From Sinohyriopsis cumingii (taxonomy: Eukaryota > Mollusca > Bivalvia > Unionida > Unionidae), in assembly GCA_028554795.2 (NCBI GenBank), contig JAPYKE020000541.1:1-64000 (forward strand): a stretch of DNA of 64,000 nucleotides, read 5' to 3'. The notes beneath the pieces are model-generated. The model did not search any database. It saw only the letters and a list, made by a program, of their open reading frames with translations, and was not told where the DNA came from. The position numbers were made by a program, and so were the translations under genes. Positions 35,642-49,049 of this stretch are shown piece by piece. The stretch's first letter is position 1. The number at the start of each line of letters is the position of its first letter.

Positions 35642-38615
35642 CTGGCTGCTTGCTTGGGCCACTTTTCTTTTATGGATTATTAACGCACGGGTGAAACAAA
35701 GTATGAGGCTTGCCTAATAAAAAAGAAAGGTTATGGAAGATAGAAGGTGTGACCTAGAAAATGATTTTTTTTTTAAAAATTCCAAGCCATCATATTAACA
35801 CTACTGTCCTTAATCAGGAAGTTGATATATTGTTTCTGGCAAACCAATCAAATGTATCTATCAAAGAAAGGTTTTGCTGATATAGAACTAGGAGATATTT
35901 GCTGAAACTTAAGCTGGAATCAAGCATCAAGGAAATGGTTAAAACATCCCGAGGGTTTCTTTGGAAAATCCTAAACTTGTTTTCAGTAATAACATAAGTC
36001 TCAATTCTGCAATTTAAATAGTAGATAGTAATAGTCAACCTTTGTATTATGTGTAGCTCTCAAGAAGATCCCAATGTTATCAAAATGTAATGGGCTAAAT
36101 GATTTAGAAATTTAGTGAAATTACAACCAAGACATACCTTATGGAATTTTTAAGTATCAGTTTGATAAAAACAAACATCCCCCCTCAATATTATCTTTAA
36201 ATATGCCAGCTGCTTTTAAATATGTCATTTAGTTTACAATAATTTAGCAAACAATAATATTTTGAAAACGTTTCATATTCATTCATATCTTATATTCCTT
36301 GAAACTTACTGGTTTTTGTTGCCTTTCCAATCCCGACATTACGAATCTGTATTATCACTCAGATAAGCTATGGTTCAGGATTTATTTGCTATTTACACTG
36401 CATATACAATACTTATTGGTGGTCGATAGCATGCAATATTTACTTAATCAAGGAATATGTTATGGACATCGTGCCAGGTAACACACATTTAATCGGTGTC
36501 CCTTAAAGAGTTGATTTAATGAGTGTTCATACATACTAGCCTTTGCAAACAAAATATACACAAACAGGATTAAAACAACTCTGCTTTCTTTCAGGTGAGG
36601 ATTAAAGAGTGGTGTTAAAATGTGTGCAATGAAAACATTTTTTTGCAACTTTGTGCTGCTATTTTAGGAAAATTTACTTGAAATAGTTTTAACAATTAGT
36701 GGTGTTAACAATTATGTTAAAGACTAGTGACAACGTCCAAGATGACTCCATGTTTTCATTTGCCACAAATGAATCTCTCACCAGGATTATCAAACTATAC
36801 ATTATTCTCAATACACACCAAAATAGCGACAGTGAATTTAATTGTATATAAAGGTCAAACATCACGATTTTAATTAATTGAACATGCATAAGATCGGTAC
36901 ACCTGAGACACACATTTGTCTACCTATAATGCAGACATGGTATAATCCCAATTCAATCATTCGCTTTATCGTTGAACCCGCGCTACACGTTTCTATTCAT
37001 TCACACGTAGTATAACGTTACCTAGATTATCCATTTGAAATGATAACTCGAACGACACGTACGTCTCCAGTTGTACAGATATCTATCACGTTATTTCAGT
37101 TTTATGCTGTATATAATAAACAGAACCACATATGTGTCCCCTGATCATGCAGATTTGTTATAACATTAACTAGGTGATCTCTGTTATAGTTAACATTCCA
37201 TATGCAACATCCCTATCCTGCAGACTTTAGAATAAGAGAATAAGAGAACTGCTGTTTCCCGAATTTCCGAATATCAAAAAGATTTTCCTGCCAGTATGAA
37301 TCCGATACGCAATTCTTAATGGCAGTAGTGTTATTACCGCTCAAAACCTATGTGACAAATATTGAGTTATTGTCCCGACTGAGATAGTTGGAAGAAAATT
37401 AACAGAGAAAGAAGGAATATTTGTAAATTCATTCTTGTTTTGCTGGTGTCTTGTCTGAAAATGTATTTATGAAAATCGTTAGATTTTGAACTGGTGAAAT
37501 TATCATGTATCACATATGTTTTTTTAACTAGAGATGTAGCTGTTAAAGTCAGAAAATCTGTGCAAATTCTGTTTACGAATAATGCTGACTTGGTTTTACC
37601 ATGTTGCTATTTAATGTTGTTTCCAAGGATCAAATATTAGACAGATAACGTTTACTTCTCTTTCAGTTAGCTGCACTCCATCGTCAGCGAATGCAGTTCA
37701 GTAGCAAAGACACACTTAGCTAATAACTGACTTATTATTCGGTTTAATATAATTCTTCCCAACACAGATTTATCATAACCAATCAAACCAACATGAACCT
37801 AAGAAATGTATAAACGGAGACGTATATACAAATAACAGATAGCTTAGGTTCTTACGGTAGGTATTGCTTCCATTATGGCTATTTACTTTTAGTTACGGCA
37901 TTTTATATTACTGAAGTTCTGCAACCGTTAGTCATGACTTTTCTAGTGTTTTCAGTAGGTTACATATCAATAGCATGATTCATTACGAAAATGGCTTTAA
38001 TATAATAAATTATGTAAGTGCAATCAGAAAGTTTCATTTGTACTGCCATATTGTGCACACCTAATTCGATGATTCCTTTTAACACAAACCCCAAACCGTG
38101 CATGGTGCAAACCCCAACCTAAGCATTCGTTCACAGGAACCGTATGTAAATTTCCCTAACCTGCAGATGAAACACTGAATCAGTTTAATAATTTGACCGA
38201 CCACATCTATGCCCCTTTGATCGAGTAGACTGATCACAACCCCAGTTCATCATAAATCTGTATATTAACCTGGACCACAATTGTTTTCCATTATCTTGCA
38301 TTTATTTATTTTGTTAGGAATAGAAATAGAAATCAAGGAAATAGTTGAAAACCTTTGCGACAAATTAGGGAAGAAAGTTAACAAGCTAAATACTTGACAG
38401 AGAAGGATGACCATTCAAATATTAAGAGGATACAAATATATATATGACAAAACGAAGACTAAAAATGAGTTTGGTGCTAAATTAACCACATATAAAAAGT
38501 AATAAATGTAAAATCCGTTTAAGAAAATTGGTTTGCAGTACTATGAACAGGTTCAAAATTTACTCGATAAAATTATGAAATATTTTTGAGAATTAAAAGT
38601 ATCTTTTGTTCCAGA
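35642..38615. other. AT-rich spacer, copy 6
   Basis: Consensus spacer with no gene seen. Confidence 0.7.
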
Positions 38616-40047
38616 CTAAGTTATTTGCATAATTGGAAGTTGCCCCATTTCATGTCTAAAGCATACTGCGGACAAAACCACAAAAGTTCGTGCACTGAAG
38701 CTAGTTTGCCACGCTGTTCCATACCATTTTGTTTTCACCGCAGACAGATCCAAATTAGAATCGTACCTGAAATTAAATTCCAAGTTTCTGGAGATTACAT
38801 TAAGCTTGTCCTATGCATGTGTTCATGCAATGTAAGTTAGGGAATTCTTACTATGGCGGTTTGGGATTCGTATTACTTTATTTCTAGGTCAAAGCCTATA
38901 TCACTCGTGACATTTTCTTATTTAGTACATAAGTCACATAGTTTCAGCAATAGTTTCAGCAACTCGTGGAATTATTAGCAGTAATAGTCTATGAAAGTGA
39001 AGTGACCTAAGCATGCAGCCAGAGCCAAATAGTGTCTTTGACAAATTGTTTTTATTTTACTCGACTTGTATTGTCTGTAAATCCGCAACCGAATGGTTCT
39101 TTATCTGTGCTCCGAGTTGTCGATGATTTTACATTTCCGCTAATACTGTCCCAAATTTGGCTTCAATACTTATTTCATCTTTGATGGCCACCGAACAGAG
39201 TTGACTGGTAATGTCGAAACTACTGTGTGCCACTGCAAACATGTGTAAATAGACACATATTTGTGAATGTAATCTTACTGAAATTAATTTGCTAGACAGA
39301 GATAATGGTTAGTGCCAATATAGCCAGGACTATAATTCCGTTTGGTACACCTATGATGGTTGCTGTTACACCATGACCAACAGTTGTTGCCGCCGCAACC
39401 CCAAAAATAGAATCTACCACTAAACACGCTCGATGGTATTTCATTATGAACGCTCTTCTCTTTGTAATTGCAAGTCGCTGCTGTTTCTCCGTTTTAATTT
39501 TTTTCGCACATCGTATGATTGATGGTCCTGTTATGCAATCATAGAAAATATCTTCCAGGGGAATATTACAATTTCAGGAACCAGCACAAGCGTACCCGTG
39601 AATAAAAATGCATCTCGGCAACACATCTCCTAAACAACTGCAGATATTTGAATAAAAAGTAAGAAATTCGGTACAGATAATCGTGTTGGGAAATCTGCAA
39701 ACGAGTGTGCATTTTTTCAAGCTGGTCCATATACGATCATAAATTGTGACTGCACGTGTACTTTCATTGGCATCTATGTAGCCAAGCAAAAATATCTTCT
39801 GTGGGTTCATGCTGGCTATTTAATCGCAAAGAAACTTCAGTCATTCCTTAGCTGTCAAATACCTTTTGCTAGGCTCTTGGTGATCATATCGCTCTGTAAG
39901 CTGAGACGCAAATATACACGTTTCTTGGTGCGGTACGACCATGTGACGTACTTTAAATTGAGACACAGTGGCACTTGGTGGAAGTGCATCTGTGGTCAAC
40001 GCGAGAAACGACAGCGTAAAGATTAAAAAATCGATGATTTTTTTCCG
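38616..40047 (-). pseudogene. Gene-like region B, copy 6
   Basis: Same region, Val form, consensus at all sites. Confidence 0.48.
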
Positions 40048-40243
40048 TCATTGACTTATCCGCGCAAGAAACACGGGCGTTGAAGCAGTTCCCGACTGAA
40101 TAAACGATTTAAAAATCAACGTTTTTTTCCCGTCAGTGACTGCTCCGCGCAAACAACATCGAAACCATCCAAACTTTGTGATATAATTCAGTTCATGCGC
40201 TAATGATTAGAAAAGCCCTGCTGGATTAAGAAAAACTCATCTA

Positions 40244-42345
40244 TTGTTGAATATGATTTTACGATGGATGAAGTGGGATCGATTGCACGTGATTGCGCTC
40301 TCGACAGATGATCAGTCGTGTTATGATGGTCTCAAAGACTTCTATAAAGCGTTGAGTGATAAAGCTTCATCGTCGTTGAGTGGCACCACCACTGCTGATT
40401 TCATTTTCACCATTGACGAAACACCTACAGCTGACGATTAAGATTCAAGTCACCTATTCAGTCCCTCGCAACTACTTTCACGAGGTCGGCACAAACACAC
40501 TGATAAAATCTATTTAACTCAACGATACGCACATATGCCTTAAGTAATCACAATCCGTGTCATATATTAATGATATGTCGTGGCATTGGCCTTGCAAAAA
40601 TCCATTGGTGTTTTTGATGTGCCGCTATCCATTCGTCGGATAGTTTTCTCGCTATCGACTTGACCGTCGCGAGGGAAAATATCCTGCTCATTTCGATGCG
40701 ACCATTAATTGATTTGTCATATAATAGAAGGCCGCAAAAGAGTAAAAGATACTTTGCAGCCGCAACAAACTGCACGAGCAGATCTCACAGCAGGTTTTGA
40801 ACAAACATTTTGCCCCGCTGATTGAACTGAAAAAGAAAATTGCCGAAGCGCAACTGTACAATATGTGGCAGCCCTAAATGGAAAAGAAGAAGAACCGAGT
40901 CCAGTTCATAAAATAGCTAAACAAAACAAGGATATCAAGAAAGCAGCAACAGCAACTGCAGAGACTATTGGATACTTGTTAGCGGCTATTGTGGAAGTAA
41001 AGATGTGGAAATTGGAAAAGCCGTTGGTAGACTTTAGAATGGCAGTTGACATGATGCCATACGCGACACCCGAGTACAAGTCGCAAAAGCAAATACCGGT
41101 TCAATACTTTAAAGAAGTATCTCTTGATGCGATTTTTGAAAATTCTAGACTTGTCTCTCTTAAGAGACCAATCAACTGGAAGGATTACATAATAATGTAC
41201 CAACACAAACATACAATACACAATTTATTGATGAACAGTGGACTCATTTTATAGAACGTATAAACCATTTCAAAGACGAAAAACTAGAAAAGGTGAAACA
41301 GTATGGAGAGAACATATGACACTGCACGTATCCCAACAGGAATTGCCAAGACAACGACGACTTAAGAGTCCACTCTCATGAACATGACGTAGAGAAAGAA
41401 ATAAACAACATTAGCGTGCATTTGAGGACCTTTGACAACAGCAACAAAAACGCGCAGAAGGTATACTCCCAAAACGTGAAGCACGTGTACTCCAAAGTGA
41501 AGGGTTAGCTATACCTACGTGTGCAGAAACATCAGAAAATCAACAACATGCATTCGAGGACCAACATAAAGAAAACCTTTACAATGCAGCAATAAAGGCG
41601 TGAAGCACGTCTAATTTGAAGCGAAGAACAATAAGGAAAGGAAACGGAAAAGAACCCACGAACATTTTCCAATGTGGATGTAGAAAGAACATGCACCTCA
41701 CTTTCCCACCAGAGAAAGAATTATCCGAATGACTAGGCGAAAAAATAAGAAAGTGATGCCACCAAAAAGGGACAAAATGGAGGAGGCCTTGTTGGGCTCG
41801 AAGGAACTCACGGATAGATTGAAACACATGTGCGATCAGTTCGTGCGGTAGACAACGCACACGAAGTCAATAATGAAGCTGCATCAATTTGCCAATGAAA
41901 TCTTGGATATAAAAAAAAAAAAAAACATATCGCGCGTTTATGCAAGAACAGCGATGTATACGATAAACTTCATTCGTACATCACCGATGATGTGTTCTGA
42001 GAGAACTGAGACGCAGTGTATGCTACCCAAATCTATGATACGATGCAACAGGATGTTGTAAATTCAATCAAAAGTATTACCTCGATGATTACAATCTCAT
42101 CTATTAAAACTTCGTGTGACATTTTCTACAACTGCTACCGCTGATGAATCGCGCACACTTGATAGAACGAATTTATTACAGTTGGTATACGGTTGGTATA
42201 TTATCCGATCACACTCGTTTGGTTGTCTGCCGGTCAACAACGACTGTCTGATTCGGTGATTGCAAATCAGGCAACGGAAAGTGAATTACTGTTGAGTAGT
42301 GAGTATAGTAGAGTGGCAATGGCGGTTTTCTCGGTCGCTGTATGA
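40244..42345 (+). pseudogene. Decayed coding region A, copy 7
   Basis: Same remnant and the same interruptions. A at 40744 is shared with copy 3, four units away. Confidence 0.58.
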
Positions 42346-45320
42346 CTGGCTGCTTGCTTGGGCCACTTTTCTTTTATGGATTATTAACGCACGGGTGAAA
42401 CAAAGTATGAGGCTTGCCTAATAAAAAAGAAAGGTTATGGAAGATAGAAGGTGTGACCTAGAAAATGATTTTTTTTTTAAAAATTCCAAGCCATCATATT
42501 AACACTACTGTCCTTAATCAGGAAGTTGATATATTGTTTCTGGCAAACCAATCAAATGTATCTATCAAAGAAAGGTTTTGCTGATATAGAACTAGGAGAT
42601 ATTTGCTGAAACTTAAGCTGGAATCAAGCATCAAGGAAATGGTTAAAACATCCCGAGGGTTTCTTTGGAAAATCCTAAACTTGTTTTCAGTAATAACATA
42701 AGTCTCAATTCTGCAATTTAAATAGTAGATAGTAATAGTCAACCTTTGTATTATGTGTAGCTCTCAAGAAGATCCCAATGTTATCAAAATGTAATGGGCT
42801 AAATGATTTAGAAATTTAGTGAAATTACAACCAAGACATACCTTATGGAATTTTTAAGTATCAGTTTGATAAAAACAAACATCCCCCCTCAATATTATCT
42901 TTAAATATGCCAGCTGCTTTTAAATATGTCATTTAGTTTACAATAATTTAGCAAACAATAATATTTTGAAAACGTTTCATATTCATTCATATCTTATATT
43001 CCTTGAAACTTACTGGTTTTTGTTGCCTTTCCAATCCCGACATTACGAATCTGTATTATCACTCAGATAAGCTATGGTTCAGGATTTATTTGCTATTTAC
43101 ACTGCATATACAATACTTATTGGTGGTCGATAGCATGCAATATTTACTTAATCAAGGAATATGTTATGGACATCGTGCCAGGTAACACACATTTAATCGG
43201 TGTCCCTTAAAGAGTTGATTTAATGAGTGTTCATACATACTAGCCTTTGCAAACAAAATATACACAAACAGGATTAAAACAACTCTGCTTTCTTTCAGGT
43301 GAGGATTAAAGAGTGGTGTTAAAATGTGTGCAATGAAAACATTTTTTTGCAACTTTGTGCTGCTATTTTAGGAAAATTTACTTGAAATAGTTTTAACAAT
43401 TAGTGGTGTTAACAATTATGTTAAAGACTAGTGACAACGTCCAAGATGACTCCATGTTTTCATTTGCCACAAATGAATCTCTCACCAGGATTATCAAACT
43501 ATACATTATTCTCAATACACACCAAAATAGCGACAGTGAATTTAATTGTATATAAAGGTCAAACATCACGATTTTAATTAATTGAACATGCATAAGATCG
43601 GTACACCTGAGACACACATTTGTCTACCTATAATGCAGACATGGTATAATCCCAATTCAATCATTCGCTTTATCGTTGAACCCGCGCTACACGTTTCTAT
43701 TCATTCACACGTAGTATAACGTTACCTAGATTATCCATTTGAAATGATAACTCGAACGACACGTACGTCTCCAGTTGTACAGATATCTATCACGTTATTT
43801 CAGTGTTATGCTGTATATAATAAACAGAACCACATATGTGTCCCCTGATCATGCAGATTTGTTATAACATTAACTAGGTGATCTCTGTTATAGTTAACAT
43901 TCCATATGCAACATCCCTATCCTGCAGACTTTAGAATAAGAGAATAAGAGAACTGCTGTTTCCCGAATTTCCGAATATCAAAAAGATTTTCCTGCCAGTA
44001 TGAATCCGATACGCAATTCTTAATGGCAGTAGTGTTATTACCGCTCAAAACCTATGTGACAAATATTGAGTTATTGTCCCGACTGAGATAGTTGGAAGAA
44101 AATTAACAGAGAAAGAAGGAATATTTGTAAATTCATTCTTGTTTTGCTGGTGTCTTGTCTGAAAATGTATTTATGAAAATCGTTAGATTTTGAACTGGTG
44201 AAATTATCATGTATCACATATGTTTTTTTAACTAGAGATGTAGCTGTTAAAGTCAGAAAATCTGTGCAAATTCTGTTTACGAATAATGCTGACTTGGTTT
44301 TACCATGTTGCTATTTAATGTTGTTTCCAAGGATCAAATATTAGACAGATAACGTTTACTTCTCTTTCAGTTAGCTGCACTCCATCGTCAGCGAATGCAG
44401 TTCAGTAGCAAAGACACACTTAGCTAATAACTGACTTATTATTCGGTTTAATATAATTCTTCCCAACACAGATTTATCATAACCAATCAAACCAACATGA
44501 ACCTAAGAAATGTATAAACGGAGACGTATATACAAATAACAGATAGCTTAGGTTCTTACGGTAGGTATTGCTTCCATTATGGCTATTTACTTTTAGTTAC
44601 GGCATTTTATATTTACTGAAGTTCTGCAACCGTTAGTCATGACTTTTCTAGTGTTTTCAGTAGGTTACATATCAATAGCATGATTCATTACGAAAATGGC
44701 TTTAATATAATAAATTATGTAAGTGCAATCAGAAAGTTTCATTTGTACTGCCATATTGTGCACACCTAATTCGATGATTCCTTTTAACACAAACCCCAAA
44801 CCGTGCATGGTGCAAACCCCAACCTAAGCATTCGTTCACAGGAACCGTATGTAAATTTCCCTAACCTGCAGATGAAACACTGAATCAGTTTAATAATTTG
44901 ACCGACCACATCTATGCCCCTTTGATCGAGTAGACTGATCACAACCCCAGTTCATCATAAATCTGTATATTAACCTGGACCACAATTGTTTTCCATTATC
45001 TTGCATTTATTTATTTTGTTAGGAATAGAAATAGAAATCAAGGAAATAGTTGAAAACCTTTGCGACAAATTAGGGAAGAAAGTTAACAAGCTAAATACTT
45101 GACAGAGAAGGATGACCATTCAAATATTAAGAGGATACAAATATATATATGACAAAACGAAGACTAAAAATGAGTTTGGTGCTAAATTAACCACATATAA
45201 AAAGTAATAAATGTAAAATCCGTTTAAGAAAATTGGTTTGCAGTACTATGAACAGGTTCAAAATTTACTCGATACAATTATGAAATATTTTTGAGAATTA
45301 AAAGTATCTTTTGTTCCAGA
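42346..45320. other. AT-rich spacer, copy 7
   Basis: Carries G at 43805 and an inserted T near 44613, the markers of the copy 7-9 block, and a private C at 45275. No gene seen. Confidence 0.7.
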
Positions 45321-46752
45321 CTAAGTTATTTGCATAATTGGAAGTTGCCCCATTTCATGTCTAAAGCATACTGCGGACAAAACCACAAAAGTTCGTGCAC
45401 TGAAGCTAGTTTGCCACGCTGTTCCATACCATTTTGTTTTCACCGCAGACAGATCCAAATTAGAATCGTACCTGAAATTAAATTCCAAGTTTCTGGAGAT
45501 TACATTAAGCTTGTCCTATGCATGTGTTCATGCAATGTAAGTTAGGGAATTCTTACTATGGCGGTTTGGGATTCGTATTACTTTATTTCTAGGTCAAAGC
45601 CTATATCACTCGTGACATTTTCTTATTTAGTACATAAGTCACATAGTTTCAGCAATAGTTTCAGCAACTCGTGGAATTATTAGCAGTAATAGTCTATGAA
45701 AGTGAAGTGACCTAAGCATGCAGCCAGAGCCAAATAGTGTCTTTGACAAATTGTTTTTATTTTACTCGACTTGTATTGTCTGTAAATCCGCAACCGAATG
45801 GTTCTTTATCTGTGCTCCGAGTTGTCGATGATTTTACATTTCCGCTAATACTGTCCCAAATTTGGCTTCAATACTTATTTCATCTTTGATGGCCACCGAA
45901 CAGAGTTGACTGGTAATGTCGAAACTACTGTGTGCCACTGCAAACATGTGTAAATAGACACATATTTGTGAATGTAATCTTACTGAAATTAATTTGCTAG
46001 ACAGAGATAATGGTTAGTGCCAATATAGCCAGGACTATAATTCCGTTTGGTACACCTATGATGGTTGCTGTTACACCATGACCAACAGTTGTTGCCGCCG
46101 CAACCCCAAAAATAGAATCTACCACTAAACACGCTCGATGGTATTTCATTATGAACGCTCTTCTCTTTGTAATTGCAAGTCGCTGCTGTTTCTCCGTTTT
46201 AATTTTTTTCGCACATCGTATGATTGATGGTCCTGTTATGCAATCATAGAAAATATCTTCCAGGGGAATATTACAATTTCAGGAACCAGCACAAGCGTAC
46301 CCGTGAATAAAAATGCATCTCGGCAACACATCTCCTAAACAACTGCAGATATTTGAATAAAAAGTAAGAAATTCGGTACAGATAATCGTGTTGGGAAATC
46401 TGCAAACGAGTGTGCATTTTTTCAAGCTGGTCCATATACGATCATAAATTGTGACTGCACGTGTACTTTCATTGGCATCTATGTAGCCAAGCAAAAATAT
46501 CTTCTGTGGGTTCATGCTGGCTATTTAATCGCAAAGAAACTTCAGTCATTCCTTAGCTGTCAAATACCTTTTGCTAGGCTCTTGGTGATCATATCGCTCT
46601 GTAAGCTGAGACGCAAATATACACGTTTCTTGGTGCGGTACGACCATGTGACGTACTTTAAATTGAGACACAGTGGCACTTGGTGGAAGTGCATCTGTGG
46701 TCAACGCGAGAAACGACAGCGTAAAGATTAAAAAATCGATGATTTTTTTCCG
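45321..46752 (-). pseudogene. Gene-like region B, copy 7
   Basis: Same region, Val form. The private C at 45275 lies just beyond its 3' end. Confidence 0.48.
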
Positions 46753-46948
46753 TCATTGACTTATCCGCGCAAGAAACACGGGCGTTGAAGCAGTTCCCGA
46801 CTGAATAAACGATTTAAAAATCAACGTTTTTTTCCCGTCAGTGACTGCTCCGCGCAAACAACATCGAAACCATCCAAACTTTGTGATATAATTCAGTTCA
46901 TGCGCTAATGATTAGAAAAGCCCTGCTGGATTAAGAAAAACTCATCTA

Positions 46949-49049
46949 TTGTTGAATATGATTTTACGATGGATGAAGTGGGATCGATTGCACGTGATTG
47001 CGCTCTCGACAGATGATCAGTCGTGTTATGATGGTCTCAAAGACTTCTATAAAGCGTTGAGTGATAAAGCTTCATCGTCGTTGAGTGGCACCACCACTGC
47101 TGATTTCATTTTCACCATTGACGAAACACCTACAGCTGACGATTAAGATTCAAGTCACCTATTCAGTCCCTCGCAACTACTTTCACGAGGTCGGCACAAA
47201 CACACTGATAAAATCTATTTAACTCAACGATACGCACATATGCCTTAAGTAATCACAATCCGTGTCATATATTAATGATATGTCGTGGCATTGGCCTTGC
47301 AAAAATCCATTGGTGTTTTTGATGTGCCGCTATCCATTCGTCGGATAGTTTTCTCGCTATCGACTTGACCGTCGCGAGGGAAAATATCCTGCTCATTTCG
47401 ATGCGACCATTAATTGATTTGTCATATAATAGAAGGCCGCAAAAGAGTCAAAGATACTTTGCAGCCGCAACAAACTGCACGAGCAGATCTCACAGCAGGT
47501 TTTGAACAAACATTTTGCCCCGCTGATTGAACTGAAAAAGAAAATTGCCGAAGCGCAACTGTACAATATGTGGCAGCCCTAAATGGAAAAGAAGAAGAAC
47601 CGAGTCCAGTTCATAAAATAGCTAAACAAAACAAGGATATCAAGAAAGCAGCAACAGCAACTGCAGAGACTATTGGATACTTGTTAGCGGCTATTGTGGA
47701 AGTAAAGATGTGGAAATTGGAAAAGCCGTTGGTAGACTTTAGAATGGCAGTTGACATGATGCCATACGCGACACCCGAGTACAAGTCGCAAAAGCAAATA
47801 CCGGTTCAATACTTTAAAGAAGTATCTCTTGATGCGATTTTTGAAAATTCTAGACTTGTCTCTCTTAAGAGACCAATCAACTGGAAGGATTACATAATAA
47901 TGTACCAACACAAACATACAATACACAATTTATTGATGAACAGTGGACTCATTTTATAGAACGTATAAACCATTTCAAAGACGAAAAACTAGAAAAGGTG
48001 AAACAGTATGGAGAGAACATATGACACTGCACGTATCCCAACAGGAATTGCCAAGACAACGACGACTTAAGAGTCCACTCTCATGAACATGACGTAGAGA
48101 AAGAAATAAACAACATTAGCGTGCATTTGAGGACCTTTGACAACAGCAACAAAAACGCGCAGAAGGTATACTCCCAAAACGTGAAGCACGTGTACTCCAA
48201 AGTGAAGGGTTAGCTATACCTACGTGTGCAGAAACATCAGAAAATCAACAACATGCATTCGAGGACCAACATAAAGAAAACCTTTACAATGCAGCAATAA
48301 AGGCGTGAAGCACGTCTAATTTGAAGCGAAGAACAATAAGGAAAGGAAACGGAAAAGAACCCACGAACATTTTCCAATGTGGATGTAGAAAGAACATGCA
48401 CCTCACTTTCCCACCAGAGAAAGAATTATCCGAATGACTAGGCGAAAAAATAAGAAAGTGATGCCACCAAAAAGGGACAAAATGGAGGAGGCCTTGTTGG
48501 GCTCGAAGGAACTCACGGATAGATTGAAACACATGTGCGATCAGTTCGTGCGGTAGACAACGCACACGAAGTCAATAATGAAGCTGCATCAATTTGCCAA
48601 TGAAATCTTGGATATAAAAAAAAAAAAAACATATCGCGCGTTTATGCAAGAACAGCGATGTATACGATAAACTTCATTCGTACATCACCGATGATGTGTT
48701 CTGAGAGAACTGAGACGCAGTGTATGCTACCCAAATCTATGATACGATGCAACAGGATGTTGTAAATTCAATCAAAAGTATTACCTCGATGATTACAATC
48801 TCATCTATTAAAACTTCGTGTGACATTTTCTACAACTGCTACCGCTGATGAATCGCGCACACTTGATCGAACGAATTTATTACAGTTGGTATACGGTTGG
48901 TATATTATCCGATCACACTCGTTTGGTTGTCTGCCGGTCAACAACGACTGTCTGATTCGGTGATTGCAAATCAGGCAACGGAAAGTGAATTACTGTTGAG
49001 TAGTGAGTATAGTAGAGTGGCAATGGCGGTTTTCTCGGTCGCTGTATGA
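46949..49049 (+). pseudogene. Decayed coding region A, copy 8
   Basis: Same remnant and the same interruptions. C at 48868 is shared with copy 9 only. Confidence 0.58.

Larger units (their letters stand above)
33539..40243 (+). repeat. Array unit, copy 6
   Basis: Complete unit of 6705 bp with the commonest base at every variable site and no private substitution that I could find. Its poly-A run is 16 long. It is the closest thing in the window to a consensus unit. Confidence 0.97.
40244..46948 (+). repeat. Array unit, copy 7
   Basis: Complete unit of 6705 bp. It shares A at 40744 only with copy 3. In its second half it shares G at 43805 and an inserted T near 44613 with copies 8 and 9. Its private change is C at 45275. 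The poly-A run is 15 long. Confidence 0.97.
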
